Source: Melastoma dodecandrum
Taxonomy: Eukaryota; Streptophyta; Magnoliopsida; Myrtales; Melastomataceae
Direction: 5' to 3'
Assembly: GCA_029817715.1 (NCBI GenBank)
Contig: JARUPY010000090.1
Span: 1,550,001 to 1,614,000 of the forward strand
DNA: 64,000 nucleotides
Shown piece by piece: positions 52,156-60,437 of this stretch; positions within the stretch are counted from its first letter, which is position 1; each line of letters starts with the position of its first letter. Made by a program: the position numbers and the translations under genes. Below the pieces are notes generated by a model. It was not told the origin of the DNA and made no database searches. It saw only the letters and a list, made by a program, of their open reading frames with translations.

Positions 52156-52917
52156 CTAAGTTTCGGGGAGGGGGGGATCGACGAGTTCGAGCATTCCCTC
52201 CGCGACCATCAGATCAATGGCGAGGCCGAGGGCCTCGGTTTCGTTCTCGGTGAAGCGCGCGTTGTCATATCGGGTAGCGAGGTCGATGCTGAGCTCTTCG
52301 ATCAGGCGCACGACCATGTAGATGTGCAGCGCGTAGGACCGTCGGGCGAGCCCTTCATCGGTCTCCGGAAAGTAGCGCGTCAGGTTCGTTGGTCCGGGGA
52401 GGCCATCCATCTCGCCGTCCCATTCTGTCGCGCTCTGCACGATGTCATGTTGGGAAACGTGGGCGGCGGCCGACAGCCCGCCGTAGAGCCGGGCGAGTGA
52501 TTGTTCCAGGGCGGCGATATTCGGGGCGCCATTGAGTTTTCGCCGGTTTGCACGAACTGCCTTGAGCTGAGCGAGTATCTCAAGTTCCTGGCGCAGCATC
52601 GCGTGCGCTTGCAGGTAGCGGGCCTCTGCGATGGCTGTCTCACAAGGGGCCATCCCGATCACGAAGGCGGCGAAGAGGGCGTCACGCTCGAAAGCGGTCC
52701 GCTCACCTTCGACAACGGTCCCGTTGATACGCAACAGGCCGCTGGCGAGGACGCCCGTCACGAGCAAATGGGCATCGATCAGCCGTCCGTAGACGGCCAT
52801 CGATTTTGCCTTGGCTTGGTCGCCATAAACCTTCTGGACGGCATAGAGGGTCGCGGCTTGCTCGATCAGCTCCTGTTTGTGGCGCTCGATCGCCTCCTCG
52901 TTCAGGGCATCAGTCAT
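52156..52917 (-). CDS. DUF5677/HEPN-like helical protein
   Basis: A 253-aa all-helical protein. The middle reads EARYLQAHAMLRQELEILAQ near 97-116, and then LARLYGGLSAAAHVSQHDIV near 140-159, a DUF5677-like pattern in which a conserved His follows an Arg/Tyr-containing helix. It converges with the ATPase gene, with one base between stops. It overlaps the start-side neighbour (the nuclease stop) by eight bases, so it is co-transcribed with the nuclease and integrase. A toxin- or effector-like role is possible, but no catalytic residue can be assigned. Confidence 0.55.
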   Translation of the reverse strand: MTDALNEEAIERHKQELIEQAATLYAVQKVYGDQAKAKSMAVYGRLIDAHLLVTGVLASGLLRINGTVVEGERTAFERDALFAAFVIGMAPCETAIAEARYLQAHAMLRQELEILAQLKAVRANRRKLNGAPNIAALEQSLARLYGGLSAAAHVSQHDIVQSATEWDGEMDGLPGPTNLTRYFPETDEGLARRSYALHIYMVVRLIEELSIDLATRYDNARFTENETEALGLAIDLMVAEGMLELVDPPLPET

Positions 52918-54256
52918 CGGTGTCTATTGCCTTGAGCTCGGCCAGGAAGATCGTGCCGACCTCCACTGCCCGCTTCGCTACGTCGGTGTCGACGTCCACG
53001 CCGTGTGAGGCTTCGTTCATCGCCCGCAGCGAGCCAAGCATCTGCTCGGTGCTGGCCGGCGCCAGGCCCTGCCGCTGGAGGTCACGCAGCATGTTCATGA
53101 TGCCGACTGGTCGATTGACGACGACGCCTCTCGCTGCGGCGAGGTTGCGGAGGGCGCGCTCGATCTCGATGCGGAGCTTGACCACTGACATCAGCGGGAA
53201 TTCTCGTGCGAATTCTTCGACGGTCGGCAATTCATGCTGGAGCTGAGGCGGTAGTGCGGGTGACAGACGGTATTGGGCGACGCCCATCGGCTTGCTGGAG
53301 TCGCGCAAGGCGTATTCGACGATCACCTCATTACGGCCCTTGCACAAAATGATACCGATGGTCGGCTGATCGTCCTTGTGCCGAAGCTGGGCATCGACGG
53401 CGGAGAGGTAGAAGTTCATCTTGCCCGCAAACTCAGGCTTGAAGTCTTCGATCTTCAACTCGATTACGACGAAGCAGCGCAGCCGCAGGTGATAGAAAAG
53501 AAGATCGAGGTAGTAGTCCTGGCCACCGACTTCGAGATGGTACTGGCTGCCGACGAAAGCGAAGCCCTTGCCGAGTTCGCGAATGAGCGAGCGCAGATGC
53601 TCGATAAGGCCGCGCTCCAGGTCACGCTCCAGCATGTCGGGGCCGAGTGCGAGGAAATCGAAGGTATAGGGGTCTTTGAGGAGTTGCTGGGCAAGCTCGG
53701 ACTGTTGGGCAGGAAGGGTTCGCGAGAAGTTGGTGAGTGCGCTGCCTTGGCGGGCGAACAGATCGCTCTCGATCTGGTGGACGAGGACGGGACGGCTCCA
53801 GCCATGTTCAATGGCCTGTCGAGCGTACCATGCGCGTTCCTCGGTCGCCTTGACGCTATCGAGCAGGCTGACGTTATGCCCCCAGGGCAATTGTGCAACG
53901 ACCCGTTGCACAAATTCGCTGTCCGGCCAGGCGTCGGCCAAAGCGCGCATATATTTCAGGTTTCGAGCCGAGAGGCCGGTCATTTCAGGGAAAGCCCGGC
54001 GGAGATCCTCAGCCAGGCGGTCGATGACCTTGGCGCCCCAACCCTCACGCTCCTGCCGGGCTAGGATATCACGGCCGATGCCCCAGTAGAGCAGAATCAG
54101 TTCACGATTGACCGATAGGCTGGCGCGATAGCGCGCCTCGGCGATCTTCTCCTTCAAGTCACCGACGAAGGCAGAATAGCTTTGCGCGTCGATCTCGGCG
54201 GCCGTTTTCGCGGCCTTGGCGTGGCGGTGCGTCGGTTTGGCCGGAGGGCGGCTCAT
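52910..54256 (-). CDS. YhcG-type PD-(D/E)XK nuclease (DUF1016)
   Basis: A 448-aa protein. The N-terminal DUF1016 region includes LYWGIGRDILARQEREGWGA near 60-79 and FPEMTGLSARNLKYMRALAD near 96. The nuclease core has YHLEVGGQDYYLDLLFYHLR with the Asp, then CFVVIELKIEDFKPEFAGKM with the Glu-x-Lys, near 250-300. The last 110 residues resemble a DUF4145/HEPN-like helical domain (LGSLRAMNEASHGVDVDTDV). The ATG at 54256 overlaps the integrase stop by four bases. YhcG-like nucleases are common on mobile elements, and their biology is not settled. Confidence 0.87.
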   Translation of the reverse strand: MSRPPAKPTHRHAKAAKTAAEIDAQSYSAFVGDLKEKIAEARYRASLSVNRELILLYWGIGRDILARQEREGWGAKVIDRLAEDLRRAFPEMTGLSARNLKYMRALADAWPDSEFVQRVVAQLPWGHNVSLLDSVKATEERAWYARQAIEHGWSRPVLVHQIESDLFARQGSALTNFSRTLPAQQSELAQQLLKDPYTFDFLALGPDMLERDLERGLIEHLRSLIRELGKGFAFVGSQYHLEVGGQDYYLDLLFYHLRLRCFVVIELKIEDFKPEFAGKMNFYLSAVDAQLRHKDDQPTIGIILCKGRNEVIVEYALRDSSKPMGVAQYRLSPALPPQLQHELPTVEEFAREFPLMSVVKLRIEIERALRNLAAARGVVVNRPVGIMNMLRDLQRQGLAPASTEQMLGSLRAMNEASHGVDVDTDVAKRAVEVGTIFLAELKAIDTDD

Positions 54257-55494
54257 GCTGCCGCCTTCAGACGCTTCTTCGCCAGCATGGCGCGAACGAA
54301 TTTGTCCCATTTCGCCATGCCGGCGCGCTTCTCGACCATGTAGTGCCAGCGATCGTAGTGCTTGGAGCTGACGTCCTGTAGCGCATGATTCTGGAGGCGA
54401 TCGCGGATTTCCTTCGGCACGCCCGCCTTGCCGGCCAGCGTTTTGAAGGTGCGGCGGAGATCGCGGTTCGTCGCATAAGGGATCACGCCGCGGTCACGCT
54501 GGCGCCAGACGAAGCTATACAGCGTGCCGTGGCTGACGGGCTGCTTCGGGTCTTTGGCCGAGGGGAAGAACCAGCCGTATTCGTTCGGCTTGATCGACTC
54601 GATCAACTCGGCGGCGAGCAGAGGCACGGGGACAGCGTGAGGCTGCTCGTTCTTGGTCTTGGACCAGTCGATGATACGCTCTTTGGCGTCCCACTGATCG
54701 ACATGGAGTCGCGCGATCTCCTCGACGCGCTGGCCGGTCAGCAAAATAAGCTGCACAGCGCGCGGATAGGAGGGGTGAACCGGCGTGTCGGGGCACTCTA
54801 GCCAGCGATAGAGCTGCACGAACTCGTCTTCGTCGAGCCAGCGAGTGCCTTTGACCTTGGGTTCAGTCGGGATGCCCGTTGCCGGATTGAAAGGAAGCCG
54901 GAAGCGACGAGAGGATTGCTGCCGATAGTCGTTGTCGGACTTCATGCCCCAACTAAAGGCCGCATGGAGGTAGGAGCGCACATGGTCGGCCATCGACTTT
55001 GCGCCGCGCTCGTAGATCGGACGGATCAGCTCGATAATTTCCTCGGCCTCGATCTCGCGGGCGAGGCGGTTGCGTCCGAGCGTGTCGGCGATCTTGTTGA
55101 GGCCTTTTTCCGTTTCCTTCCAGGATGGCTTGCCCGCATCCTTGAGCGCGGCGACATAGCCCTCGAACAGATCGGCGACGGTGCCGGGGCGAGTGTCGGT
55201 GGCGATCTTGATGCTACGCCCCTTCTGGATGACGTCCGCGAAGTCGCGCTTGTAGATTTCGCGGGCTTGCGCGAGCGACATTGAGGGATAGGCGCCGATC
55301 TTCTTCTTGGTGCGTTTGCCGTCCCGCCATTGCTGAGCCATCCAGTCAGCGGTGACACGTTTCGGCATGGGCTTGAGAACAAGGACGAGACGGCCGGTAC
55401 CGCGCCCTTCGCCATCGGCGAGGTTCTCCTGCTTGCGACTGATCTCGACGCGCTTCAGCGCATGTCGGATCGCGGTATCGGTTAGGGCGGGCAT
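54253..55494 (-). CDS. int: Tyrosine recombinase (ICE integrase)
   Basis: A 413-aa site-specific recombinase of the P4-integrase type. The N-terminal DUF4102 arm-binding domain (MPKRVTADWMAQQWRDGKRT near 43-62; KKIGAYPSMSLAQAREIYKR) is followed by a core-binding domain and the catalytic domain. Catalytic residues visible are Arg in LILLTGQRVEEIARL, RDLRRTFKTLAGKAGV (the usual His-x-x-Arg is Arg-x-x-Arg here), His in LQNHALQDVSSKHY and the tyrosine in KHYDRW. ATG at 55494 follows GGAGG. It integrates the element into radC, 200 bases away. The His to Arg change is worth noting but occurs in active relatives. Confidence 0.92.
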   Translation of the reverse strand: MPALTDTAIRHALKRVEISRKQENLADGEGRGTGRLVLVLKPMPKRVTADWMAQQWRDGKRTKKKIGAYPSMSLAQAREIYKRDFADVIQKGRSIKIATDTRPGTVADLFEGYVAALKDAGKPSWKETEKGLNKIADTLGRNRLAREIEAEEIIELIRPIYERGAKSMADHVRSYLHAAFSWGMKSDNDYRQQSSRRFRLPFNPATGIPTEPKVKGTRWLDEDEFVQLYRWLECPDTPVHPSYPRAVQLILLTGQRVEEIARLHVDQWDAKERIIDWSKTKNEQPHAVPVPLLAAELIESIKPNEYGWFFPSAKDPKQPVSHGTLYSFVWRQRDRGVIPYATNRDLRRTFKTLAGKAGVPKEIRDRLQNHALQDVSSKHYDRWHYMVEKRAGMAKWDKFVRAMLAKKRLKAAA

Positions 55495-55608
55495 AGCGTT
55501 TTCCTCCTTTCCGGAACTGGGATCGGTCGAGGAGAAGCAGGGATCGCTAGCTGGGAGCGGAAGGCCGTTTTCTACCCCTTTTACAGCCCCCAATTTGCCA
55601 AAACCGCC

Positions 55609-55697
55609 CCCACTACGCAATACCAAAAAATCGCTATTTCGTCAGTGTTTCAATGTGCTTGTGCGTGATCAAGCGTGATCAAACAGGGGGTAGTGGG
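55609..55697. other. ICE/chromosome junction (att region) in radC
   Basis: Host radC sequence can be followed on the minus strand to the CCC codon at 55697-55695; after that the frame no longer resembles RadC. Next to the junction are two perfect tandem copies of GCGTGATCAA (55663-55672 and 55673-55682). GTAGTGGG at 55690-55697 and CCCACTAC at 55609-55616 are inverted copies. These could be core and arm sites for the integrase. The core repeat itself cannot be confirmed without the other end. Confidence 0.6.
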
Positions 55698-56252
55698 ATG
55701 GTTGTGGACCAGGATCAGGGCGCTGGCGCCAAGCTCGAGCGCGCGGCGCATGATCTCGCGCGGGTAGACCGGCGCATGGTCGACCGTGCCGACCCCCTGC
55801 ACCTCGTCGGCGATCAGCTGGTTCTTCTTGTCCAGGAAGAGGATCCTGAACTCCTCGTGGCCGATGAACGCCATCACGGTGCGGCAATATTCGATGACGG
55901 CGCTCGTCGAGCCGAGATTGCGGCGCTTCTCGATCGAGGCCAGCGCCAGCCGGCGCGCCGCCGCCTCGACGATCTTCAGCTCGGTGATCGCCGCCTCGCC
56001 GAGCCCGGCCACCTCGGCCAGTCGCTCCGGCCGCGCCGCCAGCACCTCGCCGTACGAGCCGAAGCGGGCGATCAGCGCCTTGGCGATCGGCTTCACGTCG
56101 CGCCGCGGCATGGCGCGAAAGAGGATCAATTCGAGAAGCTCGTAGTCGGCGAGCGCCGCCGCGCCGCCCTTGCGGAAGCGCTCGCGCAGCCGCTCGCGGT
56201 GGCCGGTGAAGTGCGGCTGCGCGGCGGGAGGAGCGTCCACGTCCTCCATCAT
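55650..56252 (-). pseudogene. radC: radC (JAMM/MPN DNA-repair family), truncated by ICE insertion
   Basis: ATG at 56252 (a second at 56249) begins [20 protein letters not shown]. The N-terminal helix-hairpin-helix region ([40 protein letters not shown]) and most of the MPN domain are present up to ALILVHNHP (codons about 178-186). The JAMM metal site needs His-x-His followed by Ser and Asp seven to ten residues later. That segment is replaced by 14 ICE-coded residues ending DHAQAH. The host gene therefore loses about 45-50 residues and its metal-binding Asp. The missing 3' part should lie at the far ICE end. Confidence 0.88.
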
Positions 56253-56267
56253 GCGAGGCTCGCCCGT

Positions 56268-56411
56268 CTCCCGCTTGCGGGAGAAGGTGGCCCGACGCAG
56301 CCGGGTCGGATGAGGGGACGTTCCGCATCTCCCCCGATCGCCGGTCGGGCGGCAAGAACCCTCATCCGACCCCGCGTCGCGGGGCCACCTTCTCCCGCCG
56401 GCGGGAGAAGG
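56268..56411. repeat. Palindromic intergenic repeat (rhizobial REP/BIME-like)
   Basis: GAGAAGGTGGCCCGACGCAG and the following bases at 56281-56316 are mirrored by 56359-56394 (CCCTCATCCGAC ... CCACCTTCTC). Additional short stems of CTCCCGC/GCGGGAG lie at both ends. Such elements are repeated many times in Hyphomicrobiales genomes between genes. It may terminate or stabilise transcripts between map and radC. Confidence 0.8.
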
Positions 56412-56423
56412 GAGGACCAAGCC

Positions 56424-57254
56424 TCACCCGGCGCTGGCATACGGCGGCTGGTGCAGGCCGGCGGGGGAGAAGGTGAACACCTCGCAGCCGTCCTTCGTCA
56501 CGCCGAGCGTGTGCTCGAACTGGGCCGAGAGCGAGCGGTCGCGCGTCACCGCGGTCCAGCCGTCCGACAGCACCTTCACGTGCGGGCGGCCGAGGTTGAT
56601 CATCGGCTCGATGGTGAACAGCATGCCGGCCTTCAGCGGGATGCCCTCGCCGCGGCGGCCGTAGTGCAGGATGTTCGGCTCGTCGTGGAAGAGGCGGCCG
56701 AGCCCGTGGCCGCAGAAGTCGCGCACCACCGAGCAGCGCTCGCTCTCGGCATATTGCTGGATCGCGGCGCCGATGTCGCCGGTGGTCGCGCCGTCGCGCA
56801 CCACGGCGATGCCGCGCATCAGCGCCTCGTGGGTCACCTCGACGAGGCGCGCGGCGCGCCGCGGCACCTCGCCGACGAGATACATGCGCGAGGAATCGCC
56901 GTGCCAGCCGTCGACGATCAGGGTGACGTCGATGTTGACGATGTCGCCGTCGCGCAGCGGCTTCTTCTCGGGCAGGCCGTGGCAGACGACGTGGTTCAGA
57001 GAGGTGCAGATCGACTTGCGATAGCCGCGATAGTCGAGCGGGGCCGGGTAGGCGCCGTGCGCCATCGCGAACTCGAACACCAGGTCGTCGAGCGCCTCGG
57101 TGGTGACGCCCGGCTGCACGTGAGAGGTCAGCATGTCGAGCGCTTCGGCGGTCAGCCGGCCCGCCTTGCGCATGGCGGCGAAGGCCGCCTCGCCGTGCAG
57201 CTTGATCTGCCCGGTCTTGCGATGAGGCGCCTCGAGGGCGTCGACGAAGGTCAT
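56424..57254 (-). CDS. map: Methionine aminopeptidase type I
   Basis: A 276-aa metallopeptidase that removes the initiator methionine. ATG at 57254 (MTFVDALEAPHRKTGQIKLH). Metal ligands are visible: Asp in IVNIDVTLIVDGWHGDSSRM (Asp 108 and Asp 119 region), His in GHGLGRLFHDEPNILHYG, Glu in FTIEPMINLG and Glu in SAQFEHTLGV. CHGLPEKKPLRDGD contains the conserved substrate His. An essential host gene that normally precedes radC in this order of bacteria. Confidence 0.95.
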   Translation of the reverse strand: MTFVDALEAPHRKTGQIKLHGEAAFAAMRKAGRLTAEALDMLTSHVQPGVTTEALDDLVFEFAMAHGAYPAPLDYRGYRKSICTSLNHVVCHGLPEKKPLRDGDIVNIDVTLIVDGWHGDSSRMYLVGEVPRRAARLVEVTHEALMRGIAVVRDGATTGDIGAAIQQYAESERCSVVRDFCGHGLGRLFHDEPNILHYGRRGEGIPLKAGMLFTIEPMINLGRPHVKVLSDGWTAVTRDRSLSAQFEHTLGVTKDGCEVFTFSPAGLHQPPYASAG

Positions 57255-57395
57255 GGAGGGTCCAGGCGGCCGAGGTGGCGGAGGCGCCAACTTAGTCGCT
57301 CGTGGTCGCCGCGGAAAGGCCCACCATAGGGCGGCGAGGCAGATGGATAGAGGGGACGCGCTGGGCGTCCCCTCCGTATTCTAGCTTCGGGCCTG

Positions 57396-57842
57396 CTACC
57401 AGTTGCGCACGCAGCGACCGATCGCTGGCGCCCAATGGAAGTGCCAGGGGCAATGGCGGAAGCCGTAGCCGCCGCCGGCCCAGCCGCCGCGAAAGGCGTG
57501 GCGATAGCCGCCGTGCCAGCCATAGCCGCCATGGAAGCCGTAGCCGCCACGGTAGCCGCCATGGAACCCACCGTGGTAGCCGCCATGGTACCCGCCGTGG
57601 CCACCATGGTAGCCGCCGTGTCCACCGCCATGCCCACCACCATGGCCGCCGCCGTGACCGCCGCCATGGCCGCCACCGTGACCACCGCCGTGCCCGCCGC
57701 CATGCCCGCCGCCGTGACCGCCGCCGTGGCCGCCGCCATGCCCGGCGAAGGCGGCGGAGGGGATAGACGCACCGCCGAGGGCGAGGACGGCGACCGCTGC
57801 GCCAGCCAAAATATTCCGCCTGAGGCGTCCCGTGTTCATCAT
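57396..57842 (-). CDS. Secreted Gly/His-repeat protein
   Basis: A 148-aa protein with a signal peptide (RRNILAGAAVAVLALGGASI, cleavage near AFA-GHGG). The mature part starts with about a dozen tandem Gly-His-Gly-Gly units, then Gly/His/Tyr-rich repeats (GGYHGGFHGGYRGGYGFHGG). It ends with an ordered tail containing two cysteines (FRHCPWHFHWAPAIGRCVRN). The His repeats could bind nickel, zinc or copper. The tail resembles small alphaproteobacterial proteins of unknown role. DNA repeats here are coding, not a CRISPR array. Confidence 0.75.
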   Translation of the reverse strand: MMNTGRLRRNILAGAAVAVLALGGASIPSAAFAGHGGGHGGGHGGGHGGGHGGGHGGGHGGGHGGGHGGGHGGGHGGYHGGHGGYHGGYHGGFHGGYRGGYGFHGGYGWHGGYRHAFRGGWAGGGYGFRHCPWHFHWAPAIGRCVRNW

Positions 57843-58208
57843 GTCACTCACGTCGCGTTCTCCGGAATGGTTGTTCTTTGGGAACGATAAACAACGCAGC
57901 CCCGCTTTCGCTCCAGGAAACCGCGTCGGCAATAAGTCTTACGACCCCAAACTTTCTGCAAGAAACAGTTTGTCACAAAACGTAAAGAGCTTGTCATCGA
58001 TTGCGCACGTGCGATCGTTCATTCTGCGTTCAGCAGCGTGTCGAGCGCGATACCGCTGGTTGCGCCATGATGGACGCGAGCCTCCCGGCTGCATGACGCG
58101 GATGTCGTCGGATATCGCGGTAGCAGGCGGTCTTGGTTAACGGCAGCGCCGGCGCGTTGCGGAGCGCTCCTGCCGCGCCGCCGCGTCCGCGCCGAGGGCC
58201 GTCGCGCC
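57843..58208. other. Intergenic region
   Basis: No gene is supported. The part next to 57842 is AT-richer and probably holds the promoter and leader of the Gly/His-repeat gene. The rest, to the RidA-family stop, shows no strong hairpin with a U-tail. Confidence 0.45.
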
Positions 58209-58589
58209 CTATCCCGGCAGGCGCGCGGTGACCTCGATCTCGATCTTCATGCGCGGATCGAGGAGCCCGGCCGAGAAGACGGTCGCCGCGGGGCGCGCCT
58301 CGCCGAAATGGCGGCGGAGCACCGGCCAGCACGGCTCGAAATCGGCGAGATCGGGCAGGATGTAGCGCACGCGCACGACGTCGTTCATCGAGGCGCCGGC
58401 CTCGGCGAGCGCGGCGGCGATGTTGCGCAAGGCTTGCTCCGCCTGCAGGGCGACATCCTCGACGATCGTCATGGTCGCATAGTCGAAGCCGGTGGTCCCG
58501 GCGACGAAGACGAAGCCGCCGTCGACCACGGCGCGGGAATAGCCGACCCGCTCCTCGAAAGGCGAGCCGGACGAGATGAGGCGGCGCAT
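58209..58589 (-). CDS. RidA family protein
   Basis: A 126-aa YjgF/RidA-fold protein: RRLISSGSPFEERVGYSRAV near the start, VFVAGTTGFDYATMTIVEDV near 30-49, QAEQALRNIAAALAEAGASM and DVVRVRYILPDLADFEPCWP, then RPAATVFSAGL and MKIEIEVTARL. The conserved Arg before KIEIEV is kept (DPRMKIEIEV). RidA enzymes deaminate reactive enamine or imine intermediates; this may be a Rid subfamily member with a different substrate. It stands alone. Confidence 0.9.
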   Translation of the reverse strand: MRRLISSGSPFEERVGYSRAVVDGGFVFVAGTTGFDYATMTIVEDVALQAEQALRNIAAALAEAGASMNDVVRVRYILPDLADFEPCWPVLRRHFGEARPAATVFSAGLLDPRMKIEIEVTARLPG

Positions 58590-58796
58590 GCGACCCTCCA
58601 CCTGATGTGCGCCAAGCCTGTCACCGCTCTATGGCGTGGCCATGGTCACCGCCGCGCGTGACATAGAACAATATTCTTCCCGCGCCCCGACGCGGAAAAC
58701 CCCGTGCTGCCGCGCCCGTCAACAAAGCCAAGAAAATCCAGCTCGCTTCGACAATAAACGTCCCCACGTTTACTCCACTCGAAGCAGGCCGTCCCC

Positions 58797-60260
58797 GTGT
58801 CCGACACCGCGCTCCCCCTTACGAAGGCCGCCGCCCCGCTCAACGAGGATCTCGTCGCCCTCATCCTCGGCCTGCTCGTCGTCGGCCTCGCCATCGTCGG
58901 GGCGGCGAGCGGCACCGATCTCATCGGCTGGGTCGTCGCCTCCTCCGTCTACACCGACATCGCCAAGTCGCTGGCGCCGGCCTCGAAGCTCTTCGCCGGC
59001 CTTGGCGGCGCCGGCAGCCTCGCGCTGACCTTCGTCGTCCTCGTCGGCGTCCTGACCGGCGGCGCGACGCTGCTGGGGCTCCAGGCGCGCCGGTTCGCGC
59101 CGCGCATCGCCGCGCTCTTCGCCCTCGCCTACGCGAGCTGGCTCGTCGGCTCCTATGCGCATTTCGCCGCCGTCACGCCGGGCGATTTCAAGAAATTCGG
59201 CATCGACTGGTCGCTGCGTCTCACCAACGAAGGCGGCTTCATCGTCGCGCTGCTCGTCGGCATCGTCATCGCCAACGGCTTCCCGCGGCTTGCCGACTGG
59301 CTGCGCGAGGCGGCGCGGCCGGAGCTCTACATCAAGGTCGCGGTCGTCGTGCTCGGCGCCTTCCTCGCCACGACGTTCGCCGGCAAGCTCAACTTCGCCT
59401 CGACCGTCGCGCTGCGCGGCATCGCCGCCATCGTCGAGGCCTACCTCATCTATTGGGCGGTCGTATATTACGTCGCGCGGCGCTATTTTAAGTTCAATCG
59501 CGAATTTGCGGTGCCGCTGGCCTCCGGCATCTCGATCTGCGGCGTGGCGGCGGCGATCGCCACCGGCAGCGCCATCCGCGCGCGGCCCGACGTGCCGATC
59601 CTCGTCTCCTCGCTCGTCGTCATCTTCGCCGTCGTCGAGGTGCTCCTGCTGCCGTTCCTCGCGCAGACCTTCCTCTGGCACGAGCCGCTCGTCGCCGCCG
59701 CCTGGATGGGCCTCGCCGTCAAGACGGACGGCGGCGCGGTGGCGGCCGGCGGCATCACCGACGCGCTCATCGTCGCCAAGAACGCGGCCAACGGCGTCGT
59801 CTACCAGAAGGACTCGCTGCTCGCGGTGACGACGGCGATCAAGATCTTCATCGACGTCTTCATCGGCGTCTGGGCCTTCATCCTCGCGTTCATCTGGACG
59901 CGCTACATCAACACCGACCAGGAGAAGGCGCGGCCGATCGAGATCTGGCAGCGCTTCCCGAAGTTCATCATCGGCTTCGCGCTCGCCTTCGGCGTCGTCC
60001 TCGCGGTGGCGCTCACCGGCTCCAAGCCGACGCAGGCCGCCCTGGCCGCCTCGGTGAAGGTCGCCAACAATTTCCGGGTGATCTTCTTCATCCTCACCTT
60101 CTTCTCGATCGGGCTCCTGTCGGACTTCAAGCGCCTGTGGGCGGCCGGCATCGGCAAGCTCGCGGCGGTCTACGTCGTCAGCCTGTTCGGCTTCGTGATC
60201 TGGGTGGGGCTTCTGATCTCCTGGCTGTTCTTCGCCGGCGTCAAGCCGCCGCTGGCTTAA
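58797..60260 (+). CDS. Putative sulfate exporter family membrane protein (UPF0324/YeiH-like, long form)
   Basis: A 487-aa polytopic protein with a GTG start at 58797. The family signature ASGISICGVAAAIATGSAIR lies near 240-260, with about 11-12 hydrophobic segments. YeiH-type proteins usually have about 340 residues; the extra length is mostly in the N-terminal 150 residues and in a hydrophilic loop with WTRYINTDQEKARPIEIWQR near 365. Substrate unproven; sulfate or sulfur compounds are proposed for the family. A 50-aa membrane protein follows 24 bases later. Confidence 0.85.
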   Translation: MSDTALPLTKAAAPLNEDLVALILGLLVVGLAIVGAASGTDLIGWVVASSVYTDIAKSLAPASKLFAGLGGAGSLALTFVVLVGVLTGGATLLGLQARRFAPRIAALFALAYASWLVGSYAHFAAVTPGDFKKFGIDWSLRLTNEGGFIVALLVGIVIANGFPRLADWLREAARPELYIKVAVVVLGAFLATTFAGKLNFASTVALRGIAAIVEAYLIYWAVVYYVARRYFKFNREFAVPLASGISICGVAAAIATGSAIRARPDVPILVSSLVVIFAVVEVLLLPFLAQTFLWHEPLVAAAWMGLAVKTDGGAVAAGGITDALIVAKNAANGVVYQKDSLLAVTTAIKIFIDVFIGVWAFILAFIWTRYINTDQEKARPIEIWQRFPKFIIGFALAFGVVLAVALTGSKPTQAALAASVKVANNFRVIFFILTFFSIGLLSDFKRLWAAGIGKLAAVYVVSLFGFVIWVGLLISWLFFAGVKPPLA

Positions 60261-60284
60261 ATTAAACGCAAGAGGAAACGTGAG

Positions 60285-60437
60285 ATGGCAAACGACCTGA
60301 AGCAGGAGATGCAGACCGCGCCCTACGAGCCTCTGCTGCCGATCGAGATCAAGCTGGTGGCCTGGAGCCTCGGGCTCGGCGTCGCCATGCTGGTGATTCT
60401 GGCGATCGTCAACAAGCTCTATCCGGCGGTCTCGTAG
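60285..60437 (+). CDS. Small single-pass membrane protein (50 aa)
   Basis: ATG at 60285 follows AGAGGAAACGTGAG, a good ribosome site, 24 bases after the UPF0324 stop. The protein is MANDLKQEMQTAPYEPLLPI followed by a single hydrophobic helix (LVAWSLGLGVAMLVILAIVN) and KLYPAVS. Its position suggests a small partner subunit of the transporter. It is short, but the start, ribosome site, spacing and membrane helix agree. Confidence 0.75.
   Translation: MANDLKQEMQTAPYEPLLPIEIKLVAWSLGLGVAMLVILAIVNKLYPAVS

Larger units (their letters stand above)
1..55694. mobile_element. Integrative and conjugative element (partial, one end in window)
   Basis: The region carries a complete mating-pair formation set (trbB to trbI), a coupling protein, a relaxase, ParA, a RepA-like initiator, an excisionase, an FseA/QseM-like regulatory module and, at its right end, a tyrosine integrase. 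The right boundary is where a host radC reading frame is interrupted at about 55,694. The left boundary is not seen and must lie beyond position 1, because cargo genes run off that edge. Gene order resembles the proteobacterial Trb-type ICEs related to ICEMlSymR7A. Cargo consists of mercury resistance and several phage or plasmid defence genes. The exact attachment core cannot be defined with only one end visible. Confidence 0.93.

Noticed and set aside
55495..55700. tRNA gene as the ICE attachment site
   Set aside because: No tRNA-like sequence is present at this end; the interrupted frame is RadC.
57600..57745. Regular short repeats resembling a CRISPR array
   Set aside because: Units are about 12 bases, contiguous and in frame with Gly-His-Gly-Gly codons; there are no unique spacers.
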